A DNA stretch of 64,000 nt from Bifidobacterium subtile (GCF_000741775.1 NZ_JGZR01000001.1:124001-188000), one strand, 5' to 3'. Shown: positions 1 to 8,562, counted from the stretch's first letter. Translations and numbers: made by a program. Notes: generated by a model from the letters alone, not told the origin.

Positions 1-28
1 GCAGACCGCGCATCGCGAAACCCGCTGA
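1..28 (+). CDS. rpmG: 50S ribosomal protein L33, 3' end only
   Basis: Only the last eight codons and the TGA stop (26-28) are inside the window. They read QTAHRETR, the usual C-terminus of actinobacterial L33 (CGKxxxHRETR). A hairpin terminator follows at 73-94. L33 upstream of murB is a known actinobacterial gene order, which supports the call. Zinc-ribbon status cannot be judged because the cysteines lie outside the window. Confidence 0.75.
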
Positions 29-72
29 CCTTCAGGGGAGCATGCCCCCACAATCATGCGCAATCGTTGCAA

Positions 73-94
73 GCCCGACTTCGGTCGGGCTTTT
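73..94 (+). terminator. Rho-independent terminator of rpmG
   Basis: GCCCGAC (73-79), loop TTCG, GTCGGGC (84-90), then TTTT. A perfect 7-bp stem with a UUCG tetraloop and a U tract. Confidence 0.85.
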
Positions 95-211
95 CTGCAT
101 TTCCGGACGTTTGCCTGGATCGGTCGGCTGAGGTGCCTGCCCCTACCGTGCGTGAGAGCATCGAGGTCGACAAAAGTTCCTATGACTCCCGGGCGCACCC
201 AAATAACTGCG

Positions 212-415
212 TATCTCGCTTATGTGTAGTGCTATTGGGGTGCTGCTGAGGTCTATCTGCGTTATGTGAGGCGTTAGATCTATGGGACCTCAAGTAGCGC
301 CGCCCGAAAATGGCGGTTTCCGATTGCCCTATACTCGGCTCATCAGGAAATAGCGCCTCACATAACGCAGATAGACCTCAGCAAGGCCAAGTTAACGCCT
401 CACATAACGCAGATA
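212..415. repeat. 204-bp mirrored intergenic element, copy 1
   Basis: Four copies of a roughly 20-bp unit: two forward (212-231, degenerate; 254-273) and two reversed (354-373, 396-415). Units in each pair start 42 bp apart, and an 80-bp centre separates the pairs. The unit reads TATCTGCGTTATGTGAGGCG. The element at 51613-51816 has exactly the same geometry. The centres are also related, copy 1 matching the reverse complement of copy 2 around GAAAATGGCGG. No coding potential is evident. It lies between the rpmG terminator and murB. Confidence 0.85.
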
Positions 416-512
416 CACGCGCGAATGGGGAAAGCGGGCGACACGAGACGCGAAGGGCCTTGTTTCGCTCGAGGGTTGCAGACCTGTGAGCTGGTTGGAT
501 AGACCGGTTGGC

Positions 513-518
513 TAGAAT
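513..518 (+). promoter_or_regulatory. -10 box of a short-leader or leaderless murB promoter
   Basis: TAGAAT lies 8 nt before the murB ATG and there is no Shine-Dalgarno sequence. Transcription would start at or within two bases of the start codon. No good -35 box is seen. Confidence 0.45.
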
Positions 519-526
519 GGCACATC

Positions 527-1756
527 ATGAACGTATTTCCGTCTTTCGCCGAGCTGGCTTTCGCTGACCTGACCACCATCGGGGTCGGCGGCCCCATCTC
601 GCATTTCGTGGAGCCCACGAGCCGAGTGGGGATCATCGAAGCTGTCGAAGATGCCGACCGGGCTGGATTGCCGCTGTGCGTGATCGGCGGCGGCTCGAAT
701 ATGCTCGCCGCGGACGACGCCTTCGAAGGCGTCGTCGTGCGTGACGGCTGCCGGGCGATAACCGTTCCCGATGAGGCTGCGCCGGTCGAAAACGGCGAAC
801 CTGTCGTGCATGTCAATGCGGAAGCGGGCTGTAATTGGGATGATTTCGTCGCCTTTGCCGTGGGGCTCGGTCTGACCGGAGTCGAGGGGCTTTCCGGCAT
901 ACCGGGCACGGTCGGCGCCTCGGTGGTGCAGAACATCGGCGCCTATGGGCAGGAAGTCGCCGCAAGCGTGGAATCGGCGGAAGTCTGGGACCGCGAGACC
1001 AAGCGCGTGCAGTATTTGCCCGCTGCGGATCTGCGTTTCGCCTATCGTTCGTCGGCGTTGAAGACCAGCATGTACGCGGCGCCGGGAATTCCGGGGCCGA
1101 AGTACTTTCCCACGCCGCGCTATGTCGTTCTGTCGGTGACCTTCCGGCTTACTCATCGCAGTCATGGCGTGGTGGGCAACGGACAGCTTGCCAAGGCGTT
1201 GGGAGTGGAAATCGGCGACAAGCTGGAAACCACCGCCATTCGCGCGGCCGTGCTCTCCGTACGTGCCGCCAAAGGCATGCTGGAGGACGCCGGGCGCTAT
1301 GCCAATCCGGCCATGCAGGGCACGAAGCGCGAAGAAAACATCCGCGCGGCTTTGGACTCTCAGCGGGCGGCGACCGGCGTCGAAGGCCCCGACTGGGACC
1401 GGCATAGCTGCGGCAGCTTCTTCATGAACCCGATTCTGCCGGCTGCCGTTGCCTCTGCGTTGCCTGCCGACGCGCCACGCTTCCCGGCGCTTGCCGCCGA
1501 CGGCTCGCCAGCTGTCAAAACCTCCGCGGCATGGCTGATTGACCATGCCGGCTTCCACAAGGGCTACGCACTGGTCGCTGAGGCTCCAGCCGCATTGTCG
1601 AGCCGGCATACACTGGCATTGACCAATCGCGGAGGAGCCAAGTCCAGCGACCTCGCCGCATTGGCTGCCGCCGTGCGCGACGGCGTGCGCAGCGCCTACG
1701 GTGTGCGCCTCGTCCCCGAGCCCGTCGTCATCGGCATGAATCTGGTCGCAGACTGA
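527..1756 (+). CDS. murB: UDP-N-acetylenolpyruvoylglucosamine reductase MurB
   Basis: MurB reduces UDP-GlcNAc-enolpyruvate to UDP-MurNAc with NADPH and FAD, the second committed step of cytoplasmic peptidoglycan precursor synthesis. The protein is 409 aa, long for the family. It has the FAD-binding signature near the N-terminus (TTIGVGGP, then VIGGGSNML around residues 52-60) and the GLSGIPGTVGA motif around residues 127-137. The C-terminal substrate domain has the SCGSFFMNP motif. It ends in a conserved-looking PEPVVIG stretch. The ATG at 527 is chosen because it gives the full FAD domain, although it has no ribosome-binding site (see the -10 box at 513). Gene order rpmG-murB is typical of actinobacteria. 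Confidence 0.93.
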   Translation: MNVFPSFAELAFADLTTIGVGGPISHFVEPTSRVGIIEAVEDADRAGLPLCVIGGGSNMLAADDAFEGVVVRDGCRAITVPDEAAPVENGEPVVHVNAEAGCNWDDFVAFAVGLGLTGVEGLSGIPGTVGASVVQNIGAYGQEVAASVESAEVWDRETKRVQYLPAADLRFAYRSSALKTSMYAAPGIPGPKYFPTPRYVVLSVTFRLTHRSHGVVGNGQLAKALGVEIGDKLETTAIRAAVLSVRAAKGMLEDAGRYANPAMQGTKREENIRAALDSQRAATGVEGPDWDRHSCGSFFMNPILPAAVASALPADAPRFPALAADGSPAVKTSAAWLIDHAGFHKGYALVAEAPAALSSRHTLALTNRGGAKSSDLAALAAAVRDGVRSAYGVRLVPEPVVIGMNLVAD

Positions 1757-2102
1757 ATCCCCGGCTCAGCGCCCAATACCTGCCCCGGCCTGACCCTCGC
1801 CGGCCCAATTCTCCTCGCTCAGCCCCATTTTCCCGTGAAACTGTTGTTTCTGGAGCTCTGGAGGCGCTGTTTCGCGTAATTCCTCGGGATCACGTTGTTT
1901 TCGAGTTTGCGAGAAGGTCCGCAACAGCACGAGCACGGGAAAATATGAGATGGGGCATACGATGGGAGCAGGCTATGCGCTGGGATGCAGTACTCTCTAT
2001 TCTCTTATGCCGGCGTACCCGCCAGAGTCCGCTCTCGCGGGTACGCTGGAATGCAGTTTTACACCTGTGCGGCAAACGAATTCGATGCAAGGAGGTCGGC
2101 CG
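1757..2102 (+). other. murB-ferredoxin intergenic region
   Basis: No supported gene. A perfect 11-bp inverted repeat ATTTTCCCGTG (1827-1837) / CACGGGAAAAT (1934-1944) brackets about 96 bp. A GCGTACCC/GGGTACGC hairpin lies near 2012-2046. The stretch 2080-2102 carries the ferredoxin ribosome-binding site. Confidence 0.5.
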
Positions 2103-2426
2103 ATGGCTTATGTGATCGCCCAGCCATGTGTGGATGTCAAAGACAAGGCCTGCGTGGACGAATGCCCGGTCGACTGCATCTACGAAGGTTCGCGCTCGCT
2201 GTACATCAATCCCAACGAGTGCGTGGACTGCGGAGCATGCGAGCCGGTGTGCCCTGTCGAGGCCATTTTCTACGAAGACGATGTGCCTGAGGAATGGGCT
2301 TGGTACAAAGACGCGGCGGAGAGCTACTTCGCCGAAGTCGGTGATCTGGGCGGTGCCGCCGCCGCGGGACCGCTCGGCAAGGACCCTGTACAGGTCGCTG
2401 CGCTGCCGATTCAGAATCAGGACTGA
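2103..2426 (+). CDS. fdxA: 7Fe ferredoxin (3Fe-4S/4Fe-4S)
   Basis: A 107-aa low-potential electron carrier of the FdxA/FdxC type. C9, C17 and C50 match the usual 3Fe-4S ligands; C21, C40, C43 and C46 match the 4Fe-4S ligands (C-x7-C-x3-CP, then CxxCxxCxxxCP). C25 is an extra cysteine. The start at 2103 is set by an AAGGAGG ribosome-binding site 7 nt upstream; longer in-frame ATGs (from 1950) lack one. The dapC gene begins 9 nt after the stop. The same ferredoxin-dapC pairing occurs in mycobacteria and corynebacteria, so the two are probably co-transcribed. Which partner enzyme it serves here is not shown by the sequence. Confidence 0.93.
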   Translation: MAYVIAQPCVDVKDKACVDECPVDCIYEGSRSLYINPNECVDCGACEPVCPVEAIFYEDDVPEEWAWYKDAAESYFAEVGDLGGAAAAGPLGKDPVQVAALPIQNQD

Positions 2427-2435
2427 GACGCACAT

Positions 2436-3557
2436 ATGGGTTTTCATACCTTCCAAACCCCCTATGACTGGGGTCGGCTTGATGAATGCAAGACAATCGC
2501 AAGCCAAGTCGAAGGCGGCATGATCGATCTGTCGGTCGGTTCCCCCGTCGACCCGGTGCCCGAAAGCGTGCGCCAGGCGCTTGCCGGAGCCGCAGACGCG
2601 CCGAACGCGCACGGCTATCCGGCCACGATAGGCACGCCCGCGCTGCGCACTGCCATCGCTGACTGGTTCCTCAACTGCCGCGGCATCGACCTGCGGCCGA
2701 TCAACGCTGGTCTGGTGCCTACGGTCGGCTCCAAGGAGGCAGTGGCCATGATGGCCTCGCTGCTGCACTTGGGCGAAGGCGATCTCGTCGTGCAGCCGCG
2801 CATTTCCTATCCCACGTATGAGATCGGCACGCAGCTCGCCGGAGCTGGAGTCCTCAAAGTGGATGACGTCTCCGACGTGGAGTCGTGGAAGAATACGCCC
2901 GGAGTACGGGCCATCTGGGTCAATTCGCCGTGCAATCCCAGCGGCGAGGTGCTCTCCGCCGCGCAGCTGACCAGCATCGTCGCCGCGGCGCGTCAAATCG
3001 GGGCCGTGGTGCTCAGCGACGAATGCTACGCATTGATGAGCTGGTGCGCCGATGCCTCGCCGAGCGCGCTGGGCGTCAACGTGTGCGCTGGGAGCGCCGA
3101 AGGCATTCTGGTGCTGTATTCTCTAAGCAAGCAGTCGAATATGGCGGGCTACCGTACTGCGTTCATCGCGGGCGACAAGGGCATCATCGACGAGATGAGC
3201 GTCTACCGCAAGCAGATCGGCCAGATCATTTCCGGTCCGGTGCAGGCCGCCATGGTGGCTGCGCTGCGCGACACCACCGCGGTTTTCGAGCAGCGCAAAC
3301 GCTATCAGCAACGGCTCGCCAAACTGGTGAAGGCTTTGGGCGCTTACGGGTATGAGGTCAAAATGCCTGCGGGGGCGCTCTATATCTGGGTTCGTGCACT
3401 GTCCGGCGGCTGCTGGCAGGATATCGAGGACCTGGCTCGGCGCGGCATCCTCGTAAGCCCCGGCGAGTTCTACGGTGCACCCGACTTCCTGCGCATCTCC
3501 TCTACTGCGACCGATGAAGCCATCGATGAAGCCGTAGCGCGATTGCTGAGCCACTGA
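2436..3557 (+). CDS. dapC: Succinyldiaminopimelate transaminase DapC
   Basis: A fold-type I PLP aminotransferase of 373 aa, the size of actinobacterial DapC. It would convert N-succinyl-2-amino-6-oxopimelate to N-succinyl-LL-diaminopimelate with glutamate, in the lysine/diaminopimelate pathway. The PLP lysine is K232 in SLSKQSNMAGYR. The NSPCNPSG motif holds N167, and LSDECY supplies the ring-contact region around residues 193-198. It lies directly behind the ferredoxin gene in a two-gene operon. Family membership is certain; the exact substrate is inferred from gene order. Confidence 0.88.
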   Translation: MGFHTFQTPYDWGRLDECKTIASQVEGGMIDLSVGSPVDPVPESVRQALAGAADAPNAHGYPATIGTPALRTAIADWFLNCRGIDLRPINAGLVPTVGSKEAVAMMASLLHLGEGDLVVQPRISYPTYEIGTQLAGAGVLKVDDVSDVESWKNTPGVRAIWVNSPCNPSGEVLSAAQLTSIVAAARQIGAVVLSDECYALMSWCADASPSALGVNVCAGSAEGILVLYSLSKQSNMAGYRTAFIAGDKGIIDEMSVYRKQIGQIISGPVQAAMVAALRDTTAVFEQRKRYQQRLAKLVKALGAYGYEVKMPAGALYIWVRALSGGCWQDIEDLARRGILVSPGEFYGAPDFLRISSTATDEAIDEAVARLLSH

Positions 3558-3565
3558 GCTGCTGA

Positions 3566-3626
3566 GCCGTTAAGCGGGCAATCCGGTGGATTGCCCGTAG
3601 GCGAAGTGAGGCCCCGCCAAGGGGCC
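3566..3626. repeat. Structured element, single copy of the 24995-25292 family
   Basis: Two hairpins in fixed order. The first is GGGCAATCC (3576-3584), loop GGT, GGATTGCCC (3588-3596). The second is GGCCCC (3610-3615), loop GCCAA, GGGGCC (3621-3626). A short outer stem GCC/GGC (3566-3568/3600-3602) encloses the first hairpin. Loop sequences and order match the three tandem copies at 24995, but the stem bases differ in a compensated way. It lies 9 nt after the dapC stop. Confidence 0.75.
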
Positions 3627-3740
3627 GAAGGATGGCGCCCTATATCAGTACCGTCTCGTTAAGCGCACAGACCAAGGTCACTTGCGGTGGTCATCATCAA
3701 TAATCCTCAGTAATCCGTCACAAAAGAGGTTTTATCCTCG

Positions 3741-3943
3741 CGACACTGCCCCTTTTGTGACGCTAAACTCACCTTAGCGTCACGAAAGGGGCGTTAAGGG
3801 CAGTGTTGTCGCTTACTGTGTCTTGTTTGCGACACTTAGCGGGGGTTATTGTCACAAACAAGACAGAGTTCACGAGGGGCGGATGAGACTCTGTCTTGTT
3901 TCTGTCGTTAGGGTCGGCTTGCTGTCATAAACGACACAGAGTC
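3741..3943. repeat. Intergenic palindrome array with 73-bp period
   Basis: GCCCCTTTTGTGACGCTAA (3748-3766) pairs with its near-perfect complement at 3774-3792. An outer arm at 3741-3751 pairs with 3798-3811. Next come four alternating half-sites sharing TGTCTTGTTT or its complement: forward at 3815-3834 and 3888-3907, reverse at 3850-3869 and 3923-3943. Like-oriented cores are 73 bp apart. The array lies between the converging dapC and dinB genes. No coding potential is seen. Confidence 0.75.
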
Positions 3944-3963
3944 GGCAATCCGGTCGGGTCGAT

Positions 3964-5238
3964 TCACGCCCCGAAGGTCGCGGCCTTCTTGCCGTAGCGC
4001 TGCCGCACGGCATCCAACGCCTGCTCGGCTTCGCGCAGCCGAGCGGATTTCGTCACGCCGCCAGGCGATTGCGTCTCCTCAAGCAAGTCGTCCAACGATG
4101 GCTGAGTGACCACGCTATGGACGCTTTCCAAACCGCTGGCGCTGACTCCGGCGAGCCTTACCTCGCGAGGAAGCGGCATTTCGTCGTCTGCGTCGACGGG
4201 CAGTCCGGTCATTGCGGCCAGCAGCTCGCAGGCCTGCGGATACAGAGCGCTTGCCGTATCCATAGGCCGCTGCAACGTTCGCGCCTTGGTCGCATAGCTC
4301 AGATCGGCGAAGCGCAGCTTGACGGTCACGGTTCGCGCAGTGAGCCCGCGCCGGCGCAAGGTGCTGGCCACCTCGTCGCAGCAACGGCGCAGCAGCGAGC
4401 GCACGCGGCGAATATCGCGGGTGTCGTCAAGAAATGTGCTTTCGGACCCGATGGATTTCTCGGGCGCGCGCATGGTCACTTTACGCGCGTCTTGCCCCCG
4501 CGCTGCAAGGAACAAGGTATGCGCCAGCGTTGCGGAGCCGCACGCCTGCGCCAGCGTGGACTCGTCGGGCTTGGCCAGGTCGGCCACATCGTTGATGCCC
4601 CAGCCGTTGAGGCGCTTCTCAAGCGACGGCCCGATGCCCGGTATGCCGCGCAAAGGCATCATCTGCACGAATTCGGCCTGGCGGTCTCGGGGGATGAGCA
4701 GCATGCCGTCCGGCTTCGCGTTGGTCGAGGCCATCTTCGCCACGAGTTTGTTCGTCGCGATGCCCACGGAGCATGTGATGTGGAAGCGCTCGGCGACCCG
4801 GCTGCGAATCCATGCGCCGATAGCGCTCGGAGCCTGCCAGCGGATGAGCGCCGCCGAAACGTCCATATAGGCTTCATCGACCGAAACCTGCTCGATGCGA
4901 TCGGTCACCGCGCCGAATACCTCGCTCACAATCCGATGTGATATCGAGCGGTAGTAGTGCATGTCGACCGGCAGAAACACGCCGTCCGGGCACAGCTGAC
5001 GGGCGCGGGCCGAGGCCATCGCCGAATTGATGCCGTAGCGGCGGGCCTCATAGCTCGCTGCGGAGACCACTGAGCGCGGTCCGGTGCCGATGATGACGGG
5101 CTTGCCTCGCAGCGCTGGATTGCGTGCGATTTCCAGCGACGCGTAGAAGGCGTCCATGTCGATGTGCAGCACCGTGCAACCGGACTCGTCATGTCCCCAG
5201 TCGCGTTTGGCGGCTTGGATCCTCGGTGCTGTGCTCAT
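3964..5238 (-). CDS. dinB: DNA polymerase IV (Y-family translesion polymerase)
   Basis: A 424-aa Y-family polymerase, which copies damaged DNA without proofreading. The palm has the metal-binding residues D27 in HIDMDAFYAS and D121/E122 in SVDEAYMD. The fingers carry YEARRYGI near residues 63-70. The helix-hairpin-helix GIPGIGPSLEKRL is followed by the little-finger domain. The ATG at 5238 begins just ahead of the catalytic domain. Upstream codons would add a 59-residue unlike-coded extension. TACCAT ends 6 nt before this ATG, so the transcript may be leaderless. No obvious LexA box is seen. It stands alone on the minus strand between dapC and the tRNA. Confidence 0.93.
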   Translation of the reverse strand: MSTAPRIQAAKRDWGHDESGCTVLHIDMDAFYASLEIARNPALRGKPVIIGTGPRSVVSAASYEARRYGINSAMASARARQLCPDGVFLPVDMHYYRSISHRIVSEVFGAVTDRIEQVSVDEAYMDVSAALIRWQAPSAIGAWIRSRVAERFHITCSVGIATNKLVAKMASTNAKPDGMLLIPRDRQAEFVQMMPLRGIPGIGPSLEKRLNGWGINDVADLAKPDESTLAQACGSATLAHTLFLAARGQDARKVTMRAPEKSIGSESTFLDDTRDIRRVRSLLRRCCDEVASTLRRRGLTARTVTVKLRFADLSYATKARTLQRPMDTASALYPQACELLAAMTGLPVDADDEMPLPREVRLAGVSASGLESVHSVVTQPSLDDLLEETQSPGGVTKSARLREAEQALDAVRQRYGKKAATFGA

Positions 5239-5384
5239 GGTTCCATGGTAGTCAACGTGTGCGCCAGCGGCTTTCGCTCTGGACTTGCGCAAACAGCCAA
5301 CACCAATTCTGCAAAACCGGCGGTTTGAGTCTCGCGCAGATGCTAGAGTAGATTGCTGTTGCGCCACGCACGTGTCGCAATGCC

Positions 5385-5472
5385 GGAGTCGTGCCTGAGT
5401 GGCCGATAGGGGCACCCTGCTAAGGTGTTAGTCGCTTACAGCGGCTCGAGGGTTCGAATCCCTCCGACTCCG
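5385..5472 (+). tRNA. tRNA-Ser (anticodon GCU)
   Basis: Acceptor stem GGAGTCG (5385-5391) pairs with CGACTCC (5465-5471), with discriminator G5472. The anticodon stem-loop CACC-CTGCTAA-GGTG gives anticodon GCT, reading AGC/AGU. There is a long variable arm, as expected for a class II tRNA, and the T-loop GGTTCGAATCC. Total 88 nt, with no encoded CCA. Confidence 0.95.
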
Positions 5473-5480
5473 CTCCGCGA

Positions 5481-5524
5481 TAACAGCCGGAAACCGTTGA
5501 AAAACAGCGGTTTCCGGCTGTTTC
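5481..5524 (+). terminator. Terminator after tRNA-Ser
   Basis: AACAGCCGGAAACCG (from 5482) pairs with CGGTTTCCGGCTGTT (5508-5522), followed by TCGTT. A strong hairpin of about 15 bp immediately after the tRNA. Confidence 0.8.
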
Positions 5525-5655
5525 GTTCTCGATCTGCGGTAGTACTCATGACAGTGCTGGCAGCCGTGACGATTCCGGCGCCGATCGTTCACGGCTAAAG
5601 GCTATGGCGGCTGTATGCACAACATTCGCAGCGGACCACTATTCAATCCCTACCC

Positions 5656-5684
5656 TTGATACTCCTGTGACCTGGTATTACTAT
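5656..5684 (+). promoter_or_regulatory. Promoter of the amino acid permease
   Basis: -35 TTGATA (5656-5661), 17-bp spacer, -10 TACTAT (5679-5684). Near-consensus sigma-70-type spacing, about 50 nt before the gene start. Confidence 0.65.
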
Positions 5685-5736
5685 GTCGGTTTTGGCGGCG
5701 TCATAACGGCGTGCCTTGAGAAGGAGACGGTCAACG

Positions 5737-7257
5737 ATGCAACTCTTTAGAACCAAGTCGGTGGAGCAGACGCTCGCCGAAACCGGCGACAGCAAGCGCA
5801 AACTGGTGCGCAGCCTCAATGCGTGGGATCTTGCGGTCATGGGCGTGGCGGTCGCCGTGGGCGCGGGCATCTTCTCGGTGGGCGCTCAAGCCGCCGCCTA
5901 CCATGCCGGGCCTGCAGTCATCGTCAGCTTCCTGATCGCCGGCGTGGTGTGCGGCGCGGCTGTGATGTGCTACGCGGAATTCGCCTCGCTTATCCCCGCC
6001 GCAGGTTCCGCCTACACGTTTACGTACACGACCATGGGCGAGATCGTCGCCTGGGTCATAGGCTGGGATCTCATCCTCGAAATGCTCATGGCCGGGTCGG
6101 TCATCGCCAAATACTGGGGCGTCTACCTCAATGATCTTTTTCATCTGATGGGACTCAATTTCAACACCGTATTTCATTTCGGGTCCTTCACCTTCGATGT
6201 CGCACCGCTGATCATCGTCGCCTTCTTCACCGTGCTGCTCGTCTTCGGCACGCGTCTGTCCGCCCGCGTGGATGGCGCGCTCACCGTGCTGAAGATCGCC
6301 ATCGTCGCCTTCGTCGTCATCGTCGGCTTCTTCTACATCAAGGCATCCAACTACACCCCGTTCGTTCCGCCGTCACAGCCTGCGAGCAGCGTGCCGGGCG
6401 CTGCGGCGAGCGGCATCATGGGCCAGCCGCTGTGGCAGTGGGCCACAGGCCTGCAGCCGTCGATCTACGGCGTTTCCGGCATACTTTCCGGCGCGGCGCT
6501 CGTGTTCTTCGCCTTCATCGGCTTCGACGTGGTGGCCACCGCCTCCGAGGAGACGAAGGATCCGCACAAGAACGTGCCGCGCGGCATCGGCCTGGGCATG
6601 CTGTTGGTGACGGTGCTCTACATTCTGGTCGCGATCGTGACCACCGGCATGGTGTCGTACAAGGATCTCGCCAAGGCGGCGAGCCCTTCGCTGGCCACCG
6701 GCTTCGAACTGGTCGGCGCTACATGGGCGGCCAAGATCATCTCCTTCGGCATCGTCGTGGGGCTCACCACCGTGGTCATGGTGCTGCTGCTCGGCCTGAC
6801 CCGCGTCGTCTTCGCGATGAGCCGCGACGGGCTGCTGCCGCGCAGGCTTTCGACTGTCGGCAAGCATGGCACTCCGGCCAGCTTGCAAATCGTGCTGGGC
6901 GTCATTGTCGCTCTGGTCGCCTCGTGCTTTGACGTCGGCGTGCTCTCCGACATGGTGAATATCGGCACGCTTTCGGCCTTCACGCTGGTGGCGGTTTCCG
7001 TGCCGATCATGCGAAGGAAGCGCCCCGAACTGCCCCGCGCATTCAAGATGCCTGGCAGCCCGTGGGTGCCGATTCTCATCGCGCTCGCCAACCTGTGGCT
7101 GATGCTCAATCTTTCCGTGCTGACCTGGATCCGCTTCGTCGTGTGGCTCGTCATCGGCTTCGCCATCTACTTCGGCTATTCGTACCGGCACTCGCGGCTC
7201 GGCAATAAGGAGCTGTCCGCGGACCTTTCCGAGGAAACGAAAACGAGCATCGGCTGA
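5737..7257 (+). CDS. APC-family amino acid permease (cationic amino acid transporter type)
   Basis: A 506-aa integral membrane protein with about 12 hydrophobic segments beginning near residue 32 (NAWDLAVMGVAVAVGAGIFS). The opening GxGIF-type signature and FAFIGFDVVATASEETKDPHKNVPRGI (split across the sixth to eighth helices) match the cationic/YfnA branch of the amino acid-polyamine-organocation superfamily. It would import an amino acid by proton symport or exchange. The start at 5737 is preferred over 5716 because AAGGAGA lies 9 nt upstream. It is monocistronic, with its own promoter at 5656. The substrate cannot be set from sequence alone. Confidence 0.85.
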   Translation: MQLFRTKSVEQTLAETGDSKRKLVRSLNAWDLAVMGVAVAVGAGIFSVGAQAAAYHAGPAVIVSFLIAGVVCGAAVMCYAEFASLIPAAGSAYTFTYTTMGEIVAWVIGWDLILEMLMAGSVIAKYWGVYLNDLFHLMGLNFNTVFHFGSFTFDVAPLIIVAFFTVLLVFGTRLSARVDGALTVLKIAIVAFVVIVGFFYIKASNYTPFVPPSQPASSVPGAAASGIMGQPLWQWATGLQPSIYGVSGILSGAALVFFAFIGFDVVATASEETKDPHKNVPRGIGLGMLLVTVLYILVAIVTTGMVSYKDLAKAASPSLATGFELVGATWAAKIISFGIVVGLTTVVMVLLLGLTRVVFAMSRDGLLPRRLSTVGKHGTPASLQIVLGVIVALVASCFDVGVLSDMVNIGTLSAFTLVAVSVPIMRRKRPELPRAFKMPGSPWVPILIALANLWLMLNLSVLTWIRFVVWLVIGFAIYFGYSYRHSRLGNKELSADLSEETKTSIG

Positions 7258-7431
7258 CTGAGGCGCTGCCAACCCTCTCAAGGCACGCAAAAAGTATGAT
7301 TTTGTGGTATGAAAAACGCCGATGTTTCATGACTGTTCATATGGCTTGCTGAAGTTACGATAGCATTTCCTCAAAGTATGCAGAGAAGCGTGAGCAATTG
7401 CGTTGCAGAAAGCAAATTGAGAGGGGAACTC
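7258..7431 (+). other. Short gap between permease and chimera
   Basis: No gene or tRNA is seen. A weak TACGAT near 7356 could serve as a -10 for the downstream gene. GAGAGGGG at 7419-7426 is the ribosome-binding site for GTG 7432. Confidence 0.35.
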
Positions 7432-8361
7432 GTGGGCTTGTCTTCAGAGTCGTCATTGCATTCGGGAAAGGCGCTTTTGGGAGAAGAAGGTCCCTCCGAG
7501 TGGATTCCGGGGGAGTGGAAGAGTCTGTTTCGGGGTTCTGCGGCGATGGTGACGATTCCGAGGCGTCGGCTGCTTCGTTCGGTTGTGGTGGCGAGGCATC
7601 GCTGGGTGAACATCAGCGGGGCTCCGGGTTCGGGCAGAACGACTTTATTGCGGCAGCTTGGCGGCGAGCTGGGGCGCCGGCGTCGCCCGCATGTCATGGT
7701 TTCCGATTCCGGCAATGAAGGCCGCACCCCCTCGCAGATCCTCAGCAGCCTTTGGAGTGAACCCGGCCGGACTGAGGGTTCGCAGGAAAATCCACAGGCC
7801 TCTCAGGGTTCGCAGCTTCCGCAGTCTCAGCAACGAGATGCCGTGCTGCTTGTCGACGATTTCGATTATTGGCTCGATGACGGCCGCGCCGAGGAGCTCA
7901 GGGACATATTCCGTGAGTCTGCCTCGCTGACGGCCGTCGTGGTGACGCTCAATCCGATGGCCAAGCCTGGTTCCGCTCCGATCACGTCCACCGTGTTCGA
8001 CAACGGCAAGACCGTGAAGGAAGTTCCTAGCGAGGGCACGTGGACGATCAAGGTCGTCGACGGCCAGCCGGTCGCCACCTTCACTCCGGCCAAGGGCTTC
8101 TCGGGCAAGGCCACGCCGCAGCGGTACACGGTGACCGACTCGAACGGCAAGACCGCTGAGGGCACGCTGAGCGTGGAAGTGCCCGCGGCTCCGGCTGCTC
8201 CTGGCAAGGGTTCGGTCAAGACGCCTGCTCCGGCCGAGAAGCCGCAGTCCATTCTGGCCAGCACTGGCGCCAGCGTGGGAATCGCGCTGATCGCCATGCT
8301 CGCCTTGGCTGCCGCTGGTCTGGGTCTGCGCAAGCTCTCCCGCCGCAACGGTTCGGACTGA
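7432..8361 (+). pseudogene. In-frame chimera: LuxR-type ATPase N-terminus joined to wall-anchored CshA-repeat surface-protein C-terminus
   Basis: 309 aa in two unrelated parts. Residues 1 to about 172 are the start of a STAND/LuxR-type regulator: Walker A GAPGSGRTT (63-71) and Walker B AVLLVDDF (137-144). From about 178 the sequence becomes one CshA-type fibril repeat (PITSTVFDNGK to GTLSVEV), a Pro/Ala linker, the sorting motif LASTG (275-279), a membrane helix (281-299) and a basic tail. There is no signal peptide, no helical sensor domain and no DNA-binding helix-turn-helix. Neither half should therefore work as its family does. The start GTG 7432 follows GAGAGGGG by 5 nt. The likely origin is a deletion that fused a regulator gene to a neighbouring adhesin gene. 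An assembly collapse is the alternative. Confidence 0.75.
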
Positions 8362-8452
8362 CCGGGCCTGACCCGATCTGATCCGGTCTCCCGGGCCTGC
8401 CGGCTGAATGGCTGGCCGGCCTAGGAAAGACGATAACTGAATTCCGCGCATG

Positions 8453-8498
8453 AGGCGCTGGCGAAGTCATTGCACGGTGACTATCGCCAGCGCCTTTT
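8453..8498 (+). terminator. Terminator after the chimera gene
   Basis: AGGCGCTGGCGA (8453-8464) pairs with TCGCCAGCGCCT (8484-8495), then TTTTG. An inner AGTCA/TGACT extends the stem. Confidence 0.8.
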
Positions 8499-8562
8499 TG
8501 CGATTTGCAGCATGGGAATAACGTGCTCGGTAGGGTTGTTTAAATTTCCTTTTCTCAATCAG

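Noticed and set aside
7432-8361. A working LuxR regulator or a working adhesin
   Set aside because: It lacks the helix-turn-helix and sensor needed for the first, and the signal peptide and repeats needed for the second.
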